From assembly GCA_945874825.1 (NCBI GenBank), contig CAMCIK010000010.1:1-52886 (forward strand): DNA of 52,886 bases, given 5' to 3'. Positions 34,468-43,062 of this stretch are shown here, one piece after another. This DNA is from Phenylobacterium deserti. Its GTDB lineage: Bacteria; Pseudomonadota; Alphaproteobacteria; Caulobacterales; Caulobacteraceae. The first letter of the stretch is position 1. Every line of letters starts with the position of its first letter. The notes beneath the pieces were generated by a model. That model was not told the DNA's origin, did no database searches, and saw only the letters and a list, made by a program, of their open reading frames with translations. The position numbers were made by a program, and so were the translations under genes.

Positions 34468-34950
34468 ATGTCCCTGATCTCTGATGACCTCCTTTCCCTG
34501 CGCCGCGAACTTGACGCTGGCGACAGCGCCACGGCGGTGCTCCAGGCCCGCTGCGAAGCGCTTGGACTGCCTGGCGGACCCTGGGTCCAGGCCTGGGTGG
34601 AGCCCTGCCTGGAGATCGCGGATGCCGGGGTCAGGGCGCGCCTGCAGGCAGCCCCCGAGGAAGACCTGGCCTGCCGCAGGGTCCGCCTCGTCTGGGGCAC
34701 TCTTGTCCTGTCCCGGGCGGTGAACTGGTACCGGCCCGGGCGTCTGACCGATGACATGCGTCGCCGCCTTGCGGAGACGGACGAGCCCTTCGGCGTGGTG
34801 GCCCGGCCCCTCGGCTATCGCCGCATCCGGCTGGAGACTCGCCTTGTCGAGGCCGCCGGGCGGGTCTCGGCCCTGCACTGCCGGGCCTTGCTGGTCACGG
34901 GAGACGCAGAGCCCCTGGCCCTGGTCGAGGAAGTCTACCCCGGCGACTGA
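34468..34950 (+). CDS. Hypothetical protein, possibly chorismate-lyase-like fold
   Basis: A 160-aa soluble protein with no clear signal peptide. A central NWYRPGRLTDDMRRRL, then FGVVARPLGYRRIRLETRLV, and a final HCRALLVTGDAEPLALVEEVY recall the layout of chorismate lyase/UTRA-like proteins. There, a strand-rich sheet ends with a stretch in which the product is named as an acid. The match is weak. The start ATG lies 11 bases after palindromic repeat copy B, so its leader contains the repeat hairpin, and no strong ribosome binding site is visible. It converges with opgH across 22 bases. Function unknown. Confidence 0.6.
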   Translation: MSLISDDLLSLRRELDAGDSATAVLQARCEALGLPGGPWVQAWVEPCLEIADAGVRARLQAAPEEDLACRRVRLVWGTLVLSRAVNWYRPGRLTDDMRRRLAETDEPFGVVARPLGYRRIRLETRLVEAAGRVSALHCRALLVTGDAEPLALVEEVYPGD

Positions 34951-34972
34951 CGCCGGGAGTCCAGGGGGCGGG

Positions 34973-36925
34973 TCAGGCCGCTTCGGGCAGGGCACCGGCT
35001 ATGCCGGCTCTGACGGGTGCGGCTATCGGATGCGACAGGGGCCGGCGACCCCGCACCGGACGCCCGGGCAGGTCGAGTTCCTCGGGGGTCAGCAGGAAGC
35101 CCGCCCGGCGCGCGGCGGCGCCGACCTCGACCCGCGAGCCGAGGATGGAGATCGCCGGAGCCGCCAGCAGGGGCAAGACGATGGGCAGGAAGACCAGGGT
35201 CAGGTCGGGGCGAGCCAGGAGGGCGGCGGCGAAGATGACGCCGGCCCGGAGCTCCCAGGCGTGAGCGGCGAAGGCCTCGGACCAGCGCATCCGGCCAGCC
35301 TCCCGCTGCTGCGGCCGCCAGCCGGAATCCCGGCCCGAGAAGATCTCGATCAGCATGCGCGTGTGGCTGACCATCATGATCGGCGCCATGACCATGGACA
35401 TGACCATCTCCAGGGCGACCCCCGGAAGGATGAAGCCAACGCCACCAAAGGCCTCGCGGTCCCGGCGGCGGCCAAGCACCAGTAGGGCGCCGAACAGCTT
35501 GGGTCCGAACAGGAGGAACCAGGACAGTGTGGCCATCCAGATGACGATCAGGCCGTCATGTCGCGGCTCGGCGAGGGTGCGCCAGCCATGCAGGGTCGAG
35601 ATCTCGACCAGCCGGGGCTCGGTCTGGAACTGGATGACCAGGCCGGTCAGCAGGGCCAGGAACCACAGGGGCGAAGCCAGGTAGGCCATAACGCCGATAA
35701 GCATCTGCAGTCGGCTCATGGGGTGCAGGCCAGCGGCGGTGAGCAGTCGAAGATGCTGCATGTTGCCCTGGCACCACCGACGGTCACGCGCCAGGAAGGC
35801 CTGGAGGCCCGGAGGGGCCTCTTCGTAGCTGCCGGGCAGGGCGCCCGTCATGTGCACGGCCCAGCCCTGGCGTCGCAGATAGGCAGCCTCGACCGAGTCA
35901 TGGCTCATGACGTGTCCGCCAAGGGGCTTGCGCCCGGGCAGGACGGGCAGGCCGCAGGAGTCCGCAAAGGCCTGGACGCGGACGATGGCGTTGTGACCGA
36001 AATAGGCCGACTCCGGACCGGTCCACCAGGCAAGGCCCGTAGCGGCGACACGACCGTAGAGGCGGACCCCGAACTGCTGGACCCTCTGGTAGAGGGTCTC
36101 GGCGTTGATGATGGCCGGGGTGGTCTGGATCAGCCCCGCCCGGGGGTGCCGCTCCATGGCGTCGACCAGGTGAAGCAGGGTCTCACCGGACATCAGGCTG
36201 TCCGCGTCGAGGATGACCATGTGCGGATAGGCACCGCCGAACCGGCGGACCCAGTCGGCGATGTTGCCTGCCTTGCGCTCGGTGTTTGACTCCCGGCGCC
36301 GGTAATAGGTCCGGCAGGCAGACGTCAGGCGGAAGGACTGGAAGGCAGTCCACTCGGCCTCAGCGGCCTCCGGGCAGGTCGAGTCCGAGAGGATGAAGAT
36401 GTCGAAGGCTCCGGCGGCCTCAAGCGCCTTCAGGCTCGCGTCGATCCGCGACAGGCGGCTGAAGGCCGCGCCGGCGTCCTCATTGTAGAGGGGCATGAGC
36501 AGGGCGGTGCGCACGCTTGGCCTGCGGGGCCGCTCGGGGAAGTCGAAAAGGTCGCGATCGCCTCTTACGGCCTGGAGTACGAGGCCGGCCAGGGCGCTAC
36601 AGAACCATCCGGACAGGGGGATGATCAGGGCCGAGAACAGGCACAAGGCGATGATCTCAAGGGCGGTGAAGCCCTCCTCGGCATAGATCCGCGCCGGGGT
36701 GAGGAAGGCAAGGACGGACAGGGACAAGGTCGCCGTCAGCATGACCAGGCGCCGGAAGGCCAGGCCCCGGGGCGCTGGAACCGCAGGCGGGGTTCCGGCC
36801 TCTGCAAGGCCGTGCCGTGGCATTTCCAAGCGAGACTCTTCGGGAAGCCAGGCCCGCACAGGGTCTTCAGCTGTCCAGGCGGTCCAGGTGGGAACGCCGA
36901 ACTCCCTGCTGTGAACGCCTTCCAT
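34973..36925 (-). CDS. opgH: Glucan biosynthesis glucosyltransferase OpgH/MdoH
   Basis: A 650-aa inner-membrane glycosyltransferase of family 2. Two N-terminal membrane segments are followed by the catalytic domain: TALLMPLYNED, the metal-binding DAD motif (ILDADSLM), YFGHNAIVR, SHDSVEAAYLRR and the RDRRWCQGN acceptor motif. Several C-terminal membrane helices follow. OpgH builds the beta-1,2-glucan backbone of osmoregulated periplasmic glucans. The usual partner opgG is not in the window. Upstream on the same strand are a DUF998 membrane protein and an OpgC-like acyltransferase, which may modify the glucan. A possible promoter lies about 50-80 bases before the ATG. Confidence 0.88.
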   Translation of the reverse strand: MEGVHSREFGVPTWTAWTAEDPVRAWLPEESRLEMPRHGLAEAGTPPAVPAPRGLAFRRLVMLTATLSLSVLAFLTPARIYAEEGFTALEIIALCLFSALIIPLSGWFCSALAGLVLQAVRGDRDLFDFPERPRRPSVRTALLMPLYNEDAGAAFSRLSRIDASLKALEAAGAFDIFILSDSTCPEAAEAEWTAFQSFRLTSACRTYYRRRESNTERKAGNIADWVRRFGGAYPHMVILDADSLMSGETLLHLVDAMERHPRAGLIQTTPAIINAETLYQRVQQFGVRLYGRVAATGLAWWTGPESAYFGHNAIVRVQAFADSCGLPVLPGRKPLGGHVMSHDSVEAAYLRRQGWAVHMTGALPGSYEEAPPGLQAFLARDRRWCQGNMQHLRLLTAAGLHPMSRLQMLIGVMAYLASPLWFLALLTGLVIQFQTEPRLVEISTLHGWRTLAEPRHDGLIVIWMATLSWFLLFGPKLFGALLVLGRRRDREAFGGVGFILPGVALEMVMSMVMAPIMMVSHTRMLIEIFSGRDSGWRPQQREAGRMRWSEAFAAHAWELRAGVIFAAALLARPDLTLVFLPIVLPLLAAPAISILGSRVEVGAAARRAGFLLTPEELDLPGRPVRGRRPLSHPIAAPVRAGIAGALPEAA

Positions 36926-36975
36926 TTCCCGAGCCGCTCCCTGGATCCACCGACGGCGGGCAGATGATCACGAAC

Positions 36976-37003
36976 ATGTTATGCTGCATTGCGGCAAATG
37001 CAA
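36976..37003 (-). promoter_or_regulatory. Possible opgH promoter
   Basis: In an AT-rich patch, minus-strand TTGCAT (36998-37003) and TAACAT (36976-36981) are 16 bases apart, about 50 bases before the opgH start. A short TGCATT/AATGCA inverted repeat overlaps the -35 box. Confidence 0.35.
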
Positions 37004-37069
37004 TAACGGAATCGTGAAGTGGGGGTCTGCGCAGACTTCAGGCGGTTGCGGATGAGCGGCGCCCGAATT

Positions 37070-37708
37070 TCAGGCGTTGGACTCCGATCGGGCCAGGGCA
37101 AGCAGCCGCCGCTCAAGGGCGTAGGCCGCGACGCCGGTCCACCCGACGAGGACGATGGCGAAGGCCCGCTCCCACCAGCCAACATTCTCATCGTTGACCA
37201 GGCCCTGGAAGATCAGGTGCTTGGTCAGGATGGTCAGGACCGCCATGACCAGGAAGACGATGAGCAGGAAGATCCGAAGCTGGCCCATGCCCTCGATCCG
37301 CCGCAGGGCCCAGACCAGGGCCAGGGGCGCGATCTGTATGCCCAGCCCAAGGTTGATGGCGAGGTGCCGCGGGTCTGGCCAGGGATAGAGGCTCGAAAGG
37401 ACCAACCCGACGCCCGCCAGCCCGAAGCAGAGGGCAATGATGGCGGCCGACACCCTTGCGCCACCCAGGGCCAATACGGAAAGGGCGAAGCCGATCCCAG
37501 CCAGGCCAGCGCCTGCGCCCGAGACCAGGACACCGACGTTGAAGATGGCGGGATGGGGGGCCGCTGCACCGCCCAGCTCACTCAGGTACTGTCTGGCGTG
37601 GTTGAAGCCCGGCCAGGTCAGGGCGGCCAGGCCGACGCTGGCGTAGGCGAGGATCGGCGCTGCAATCCCGATCCGCAGGAGTAAGCGGCGGCGACGGAAC
37701 CGGGTCAT
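37070..37708 (-). CDS. DUF998 membrane protein
   Basis: A 212-aa integral membrane protein with about six hydrophobic helices. The N-terminal WPGFNHARQYLSELGG motif is typical of DUF998, a family of unknown function. A second conserved part is SSLYPWPDPRHLAINLG. Its ATG overlaps the stop of the upstream acyltransferase by four bases, so the two are translationally coupled, and opgH follows after 144 bases. A role with the acyltransferase in periplasmic glucan or surface-polymer modification is an inference from context. Confidence 0.75.
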   Translation of the reverse strand: MTRFRRRRLLLRIGIAAPILAYASVGLAALTWPGFNHARQYLSELGGAAAPHPAIFNVGVLVSGAGAGLAGIGFALSVLALGGARVSAAIIALCFGLAGVGLVLSSLYPWPDPRHLAINLGLGIQIAPLALVWALRRIEGMGQLRIFLLIVFLVMAVLTILTKHLIFQGLVNDENVGWWERAFAIVLVGWTGVAAYALERRLLALARSESNA

Positions 37709-38829
37709 GGCGTCCGCGGCCCTGGACGCAGGCCCCAGAGGGGGCGAAGGGGCCCGGTTCGTCGGACAATCTCGTAGACCACCAGGCTGCCGCCGAGGGT
37801 GATCAGCACCAGCAGTCCCGCCTCGACGCCGACCGGCAGGTCCTGGGGTATCAGCAGGTGGGCGGCGATCACCAGCAGGGTCTGGTGTGCGAGATAACAG
37901 GGAAACACCGCATCGGTCAGATATCGCAGGGCCGGTCCGTCGGCGCTTCTCAGGTGACGGCTACCAAAGCCCAGGACGGCGCAGATGGTGGCCCACTGGT
38001 ACACGGCGAAGACCAGGTTGGCGGGGGAGGATGGCGGCTGGTCCAGGGGTTGAGACAGGGCGATCAAGGCCGGCAGGCTGACTGCGGCCACAGCCAGTGA
38101 AGTCCAGCGCATACGCTCGAACCGGGTCCAGATGTCATCACGCAGGGCTAGCAGGAACCCGGTCAGAAAGACGCCGAAGGACATGGCGTGATTGTAGGGA
38201 TCATCGGTGATGTGGTTGGTCAGCCCTGCAGTGGGGAAGATCCAGAGGCGGAGCAGGGCCAGGTAGAGCATGGGTATGGCCAGCAGGCCAGCGCCCCCAA
38301 GGAGTTGGCCAAGGAGGGTCTCCAGCCAGCTGAAAAACCGCGGGACCGTGGCCAGGGCAAGGGCCGTGAGGCTGTAGACGGTGATGTAGAGCACGAACCA
38401 GACATGGTTCAGGGGCACGCCATCCCTCAGGCCCGCGGGGCTGAATTCGGACAGCCACCATGTGCCGAGGGATCCCGAGAAGCTGCCCTTGTCCACCGCC
38501 TCGATCCAGGACTGCGGCGGCACCAGGACGAGGATCCCGAAAAGCAGGGGCGGGACCAGTCGGCGCAGACGCTGCCCGATCGCCTTCGTGGGTGGCGTCC
38601 GCCGCACCATGAACCTCAGGGCGACCCCCGAGACCATGAACAGAAGGGTCAGGCGCCAGGGGTTTGTGACCAGGGCCGCCAGTCCCAGGCCCGGCACGGT
38701 GTGAGGGCTGTGCACATGCCAGTCCCACGGCGCATAGACGAGGCCGACATGGTAGAGGATCAGCACGCCGAAGGCGGCGATGCGGATCCAGTCAATGTCC
38801 GCGCGGCGCTGGGGTTTGGCGGTGCTCAC
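37705..38829 (-). CDS. Acyltransferase 3 family membrane protein, OpgC-like
   Basis: A 374-aa membrane acyltransferase with about ten helices. The N-terminus DIDWIRIAAFGVLILYHVG contains the catalytic histidine of the acyltransferase 3 fold, and NPWRLTLLFMVSGVALRFM is the second conserved segment. In OpgC-like members the enzyme adds succinyl or other acyl groups to periplasmic glucans. The opgH gene two positions downstream supports that role, but other members acylate O-antigen or other surface polymers. It begins the minus-strand set acyltransferase, DUF998, opgH and is divergent from the VOC gene. Confidence 0.75.
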   Translation of the reverse strand: MSTAKPQRRADIDWIRIAAFGVLILYHVGLVYAPWDWHVHSPHTVPGLGLAALVTNPWRLTLLFMVSGVALRFMVRRTPPTKAIGQRLRRLVPPLLFGILVLVPPQSWIEAVDKGSFSGSLGTWWLSEFSPAGLRDGVPLNHVWFVLYITVYSLTALALATVPRFFSWLETLLGQLLGGAGLLAIPMLYLALLRLWIFPTAGLTNHITDDPYNHAMSFGVFLTGFLLALRDDIWTRFERMRWTSLAVAAVSLPALIALSQPLDQPPSSPANLVFAVYQWATICAVLGFGSRHLRSADGPALRYLTDAVFPCYLAHQTLLVIAAHLLIPQDLPVGVEAGLLVLITLGGSLVVYEIVRRTGPLRPLWGLRPGPRTP

Positions 38830-39044
38830 GGACCTCCGTATGCGACGGGAAGGCCCGCCCTGTCCATGTCGTCCGCGGCGTCACCGGTCAGGAGAAGTCG
38901 CGCGCCAGCTCGGCGCCGGTGGCGATTCAGCTCGGCGATGCACGGGCAGATGTCTCGCCCTCGGCACCCGCCGGGGACTTGTCACCCCGTCCCGGCGACC
39001 TCAGGGTGAGCTCCAAGAGAATCCGGGCCACAGGGAGGCGTAAC

Positions 39045-39821
39045 ATGACCATCCATCTGAGGCAGATCGCCCTTGTCGCAGAGAGGCTGGAGCCCGTGCT
39101 CCTGGACTTCGAGGCGGTCTTCGGCCTGGCCCGTTGCTACATCGATCCGGGCGTCGCCGTCTTCGGCCTCGAGAATACCCTCCTGCCGGTGGGTCGGAAC
39201 TTCCTCGAGGTGGTCGCGCCGGTAAAGCCAGACACCGCGGCCAGGCGGTATCTCGAACGGCGCAGTGGAAACGGCGGCTACATGGTCATTACCCAGACGC
39301 CGACACTCGAGGCGCTTGAGGCGGTCCGTGCCCGCGCTGCCCGTTCGGGCGTGCGGGTGGCCTGGGAGTCGGCCCGCCGGGGCTGGACCCTGATCCAGCT
39401 GCATCCCGGCGACCTGAAAACGACCTTCCTGGACGTGGAGTGGGACGAGAACGGAGACCTTGCCGGCTCCTGGCCGCCAGCCGGCGGTACGGGCTGGGAG
39501 GACAAGGTCCGCCAGGACCTCGTCATCGACTTCACAGGTGTCGAGCTCCAAGCAGACGACCCTGTCGCCGCCGCCCGTCTGTGGAGTAACGTCACCGGGT
39601 CACCCCTCGAGATGTCCGGGGGAGACCCTGTTGTTCAGCTGAGCAATGCCGGCCTGAGGTTCGTCGCGCCATCGGATGGCAGGGGTCCTGGCCTCTCGGC
39701 GGTGGACTTGACGGTCCGCGACCTGACGGAAGTGGTGGGTCGGGCCCGGGCCAGGGGCCTCCCGGCGGGTCCCGACTGCGTGGAGATCGGTGGCGTCAGA
39801 TTCAATCTCCGACAGGCCTGA
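39045..39821 (+). CDS. VOC superfamily protein (glyoxalase/bleomycin-resistance fold)
   Basis: A 258-aa protein with two VOC-like modules. The first starts with IHLRQIALVAERLEPVLLDFEAVFGL, and the second at about 165 with FTGVELQADDPVAAARLWSNVTG. VOC proteins include dioxygenases, lyases and resistance proteins, so no reaction can be given. CAGGGAGG precedes the ATG at 39045; the upstream open frame to 38919 is not family-like. A GGCCCCCG/CGGGGGCC hairpin follows the stop codon, before the TonB receptor. Confidence 0.75.
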   Translation: MTIHLRQIALVAERLEPVLLDFEAVFGLARCYIDPGVAVFGLENTLLPVGRNFLEVVAPVKPDTAARRYLERRSGNGGYMVITQTPTLEALEAVRARAARSGVRVAWESARRGWTLIQLHPGDLKTTFLDVEWDENGDLAGSWPPAGGTGWEDKVRQDLVIDFTGVELQADDPVAAARLWSNVTGSPLEMSGGDPVVQLSNAGLRFVAPSDGRGPGLSAVDLTVRDLTEVVGRARARGLPAGPDCVEIGGVRFNLRQA

Positions 39822-39822
39822 C

Positions 39823-39850
39823 GGCCCCCGCCAACGGATTATCGGGGGCC
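39823..39850 (+). terminator. Hairpin after the VOC gene
   Basis: GGCCCCCG (39823-39830) and CGGGGGCC (39843-39850) form a perfect 8-bp stem with a 12-base loop just after the VOC stop codon. There is no T tract, so it is a possible rather than certain terminator. Confidence 0.45.
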
Positions 39851-39923
39851 AGGCGTTGGACTTGTCGTCGCTTGCCCCTATCTCCGCCGGGGTCCGCGAC
39901 GGGACATCCGGAAGGCTAAGCCT

Positions 39924-42560
39924 GTGTCAATGCGTCTGATCGCGGCCCTCGCGGCACCTCTGCTCGCCGCGACTGCGGCGTCAGCGCCTGCAAGCGCCGC
40001 CCCACCTCCGACTGTCCCCGAGGCCACCGTCGTGGATGAGCTCGTCGTGGAGGCACCGGCGAACGGTGCGGGCGCCGTCCTCGGCGATATCAAGCCAGAG
40101 CTTCAGATCAGTGAGGCCGAGATCCAGTCCTACGGCGTCAGCAGCGTCGCCGACCTGGTGGCCCAACTGGCACCGCAGACCCAGTCCGGCCGGGGCCGTA
40201 GCCGTGGAGGCATGCCGGTCGTCCTCCTGAACGGGACCCGGACCTCGGGGTTTGCAGAACTCCGCGACCTGCCTCCGGAAGCCATTGTGCGCGTCGACGT
40301 CCTGCCTGAAGAGGCGGCCCTCAAGTACGGCTATACCGCCGACCAGAGGGTGCTCAACTTCATCACCCGCAAGACATTCCGGGCCGTAACGACCGAGGTT
40401 GACATCGAGGCCGCCATGGCAGGCGGCACGGTCACCCGGGAGCTCGAGGCCGGACTGTTCCGGATCGACGGCGACCAGCGGACCCAGCTCAAGGCCGACC
40501 TGACGAGTGCCTCGGCGGTGACCGAGGACGAGCGGGATATTCCCCCGACCGGTACGACGGCCCTCTTCACCCTCCCCGGCCTCTACAGCGGACGGGGCCC
40601 GGGCGGACAGATCGATGCGGCCCTCAGCATCCTGGCGGGCGGCCCGGTGACCCTCGCGGGCCTTCCCGCCATTGCGGCGTCCCGGCCGCCAATCCTCGCC
40701 GAGGTTGCGGCCCTCGCGGGCCAGATCCCGCCGGCGGACGACGGCGCCTATCGAACCCTGACGCCCGAGACCCGCCGCTTGACGATCAATGGGGTGGTGG
40801 CGCGAAGCGCCTCGCCCGGAACCACCGCGACCTTCAACGCGGTGATCGGCGCCGGCAGTTCCGAGTCCCTCCAGGGTCGGCCAGCCTACAGCCTGACCCT
40901 ACCCGGCGGCGGGCTCTGGACGCCCTTTGCAGGTCCTGTGGACCTGCTGCGCCGCGAGGCTTCCGGGGGCGCGATCCGCCAGACCTCGGAAGACTGGAAC
41001 GCCCGCCTGGGCTTTGGCCTCAACAGCGCCCGCAGCGGATGGCGTCTGTCCCTCACCGGCAGCCTCGAACTGGCCGATGTGGTCGGCCGGACCGACGGGG
41101 GGGTGGATACAAGGCCAGCCCAGGCCCGGCTTGCGGCTGCGGACGCGGCCTTCAATCCCTATTCCCCGGGCGCTGCGGACCTTCCCGCCTTCACCTCGGA
41201 CCGGACGCGCTCACAGACCGCGGGGGCCGAGGTGCAGGCCCTGGCGGCGGGATCGATCGCTGAACTTCCGGCCGGTCCCCTCTTCCTTTCAGCCCGCGCG
41301 GGGGCGTCCGGTAACTGGCTCAGCTCGCGCTCGGTCCGCAGGGAGGTGGAGCGTGAAACGGACCTCTCCCGCACCGGAATCAGCGCCCAGGCTAGCCTCG
41401 ATACGCCCCTCCTGCGTCGCGATGTCGAGGGGTGGGGCCGGCTTGGCGACCTCACGCTGAACTTCAACCTGCAGGGCGAGAGCCTGTCCGACGCCGGGAC
41501 CCTGGCCACGGTTGGTGGTGGGGTGAACTGGTCACCGGTCGACCGGCTGACCCTTCTGGCCTCCTTCAGCCGGGACCAGTCGCCCCCCACCCTGGTCCAG
41601 CTGGGCGCGCCCCGGACCGTCACGACCGGGGTGAGGGTCTTCGACTATGTGCGCAACGAGACCGTCGAAGTGGTGCAGGTCTCCGGCGGCGATCCTTCCC
41701 TGCGCAGCGACCAGCGGGATGCGACGCGCCTGGGCGTCAACTGGAAGCCCTTCTCCGACCGGGAGCTGAACCTCTCGGTCAGCTACACCCTCAGCCAGGC
41801 CGACGATCCGGCCTCGGCCCTGCCGGCAGCCACGGCGGAGGTGCAGGCCGCCTTCCCCGAGCGGTTCCTGAGGGACGAGAGCGGCCAGCTCGCCGTCGTT
41901 GACGTCCGCCCCGTGAACTTCCTGCGCAGCGACCGCGAGGAAATCCGCTGGGGCTTCAACTGGTTCGGTGGCCAGGGCCCGGCGACGGGGCGTCTGGGCG
42001 CAGGCCCGCCACCGGGCGCGAGGGGCGGTGGCCGGCCCATGGCCATGATGGGCGGGCCCGGAATGGGTGGCCCCCCGGGCCGGAACGGATGGCAGGTGTC
42101 GCTCTACCATACAGCCGTACTCACCGACCGGATCCTGGTCCGGCAGGGCGGGCCGGTGTTTGACCTCCTTGACGGATCAGCTGCGGGCGCGCGGGGCGGG
42201 ACTCCGGCCAATGCTATCGAGCTACAGGCGGGCGTCTTCCGGCAGGGTCGGGGTGCGCGCCTGAGCACCTCCTGGAAGAGCGGAACCACGGTACGGGGCG
42301 CGACGCCGGCCGGCGACCTGTCCTTTTCGGACCTGGCGACGGTAGACATTCGCCTGTTCGACACCTTCGCCGGAAACCCGGACCTCGTTCGGCGCTGGCC
42401 GGTGCTGAAGGGTGCACGGGTCACCCTCGCCGTGGACAATCTGTTCGACGCCAAGCTCAAGGTCCGCGACACTCAAGGTGCCGTTCCGGCGGGGTATGCC
42501 GAGGACATTCTCGATCCTGTAGGCCGGGTCCTGGAGATCAGTTTCCGAAAGGTGTTCTGA
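39924..42560 (+). CDS. TonB-dependent receptor with Gly/Met/Pro-rich barrel loop
   Basis: An 878-aa outer-membrane receptor. The signal peptide is residues 1-26 (ending ASAA). ATVVDELVVEAP follows as the TonB-box region. The plug contains ISEAEIQSYGVSSVADLVAQ, GGMPVVLLNGTRTSGF and LPEEAALKYGY, typical of a receptor group common in caulobacters and sphingomonads. The barrel ends in phenylalanine (EISFRKVF). One barrel loop is a low-complexity insert rich in Gly, Pro, Arg and Met (GARGGGRPMAMMGGPGMGG). The GTG start at 39924 is favoured by GGAAGG eight bases upstream; the ATG six bases later is the alternative. It is followed by an NTF2-like and an esterase gene. Confidence 0.9.
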   Translation: MSMRLIAALAAPLLAATAASAPASAAPPPTVPEATVVDELVVEAPANGAGAVLGDIKPELQISEAEIQSYGVSSVADLVAQLAPQTQSGRGRSRGGMPVVLLNGTRTSGFAELRDLPPEAIVRVDVLPEEAALKYGYTADQRVLNFITRKTFRAVTTEVDIEAAMAGGTVTRELEAGLFRIDGDQRTQLKADLTSASAVTEDERDIPPTGTTALFTLPGLYSGRGPGGQIDAALSILAGGPVTLAGLPAIAASRPPILAEVAALAGQIPPADDGAYRTLTPETRRLTINGVVARSASPGTTATFNAVIGAGSSESLQGRPAYSLTLPGGGLWTPFAGPVDLLRREASGGAIRQTSEDWNARLGFGLNSARSGWRLSLTGSLELADVVGRTDGGVDTRPAQARLAAADAAFNPYSPGAADLPAFTSDRTRSQTAGAEVQALAAGSIAELPAGPLFLSARAGASGNWLSSRSVRREVERETDLSRTGISAQASLDTPLLRRDVEGWGRLGDLTLNFNLQGESLSDAGTLATVGGGVNWSPVDRLTLLASFSRDQSPPTLVQLGAPRTVTTGVRVFDYVRNETVEVVQVSGGDPSLRSDQRDATRLGVNWKPFSDRELNLSVSYTLSQADDPASALPAATAEVQAAFPERFLRDESGQLAVVDVRPVNFLRSDREEIRWGFNWFGGQGPATGRLGAGPPPGARGGGRPMAMMGGPGMGGPPGRNGWQVSLYHTAVLTDRILVRQGGPVFDLLDGSAAGARGGTPANAIELQAGVFRQGRGARLSTSWKSGTTVRGATPAGDLSFSDLATVDIRLFDTFAGNPDLVRRWPVLKGARVTLAVDNLFDAKLKVRDTQGAVPAGYAEDILDPVGRVLEISFRKVF

Positions 42561-42621
42561 GGGGCTTGCCTGCAGGGCGCGTGTGGACTTCCCTAGAGCT
42601 AAGGCCCCGGGAGGACACGGC

Positions 42622-43047
42622 ATGAAGGACCTATCGATCGGGCGACCGCCTCTTTCCCCGGGGCACGCCGCCTTCGCGACTCAGGTCGAGGCCGCCCAGG
42701 ATGTGCTCGACGCCTTCATGGCCGCCTGGAACGCACGGGACGCCGCCGGCGTGCGGGCCAGCTTCAACTTCCCCCATGTGCGGTTCGCCTCGGGTCGGGT
42801 GAACATCCTGGCCCCGGAGCAGGTGACCGACGCCATGTACGCCGGCGTAGCCCTTTCGGAGTGGGGCCGGTCGGCCTGGCAGCGCCGGGAGGTGATCCAC
42901 GCCGGGCCGGACAAGGTCCAGTTCGATACCCGCTTCGCCCGCTTCCGGCCAGACGGGAGCCTGATCAGTGCCTTTGACTCCATCTACATTGTGACCCTCC
43001 AGGATGGCCGATGGGGCGTCCAGGGCCGGTCCAGCTATGCGCCCTGA
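42622..43047 (+). CDS. NTF2-like / SnoaL-type small protein
   Basis: A 141-aa protein with the cone-shaped NTF2-like pattern. VLDAFMAAWNARDAAGVRASFNFPHVRFASG lies at the N-terminal half and FDSIYIVTLQDGRWGVQGRSSYAP at the end. Such proteins are isomerases, hydratases or small-molecule binders, and the family alone does not predict a reaction. A GGGAGG ribosome binding site precedes the ATG at 42622. It lies 61 bases after the TonB receptor and 15 bases before the esterase, suggesting one operon. Whether it has a role in handling the receptor's cargo is unknown. Confidence 0.7.
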   Translation: MKDLSIGRPPLSPGHAAFATQVEAAQDVLDAFMAAWNARDAAGVRASFNFPHVRFASGRVNILAPEQVTDAMYAGVALSEWGRSAWQRREVIHAGPDKVQFDTRFARFRPDGSLISAFDSIYIVTLQDGRWGVQGRSSYAP

Positions 43048-43062
43048 GCCAGTAAGCCCGCC

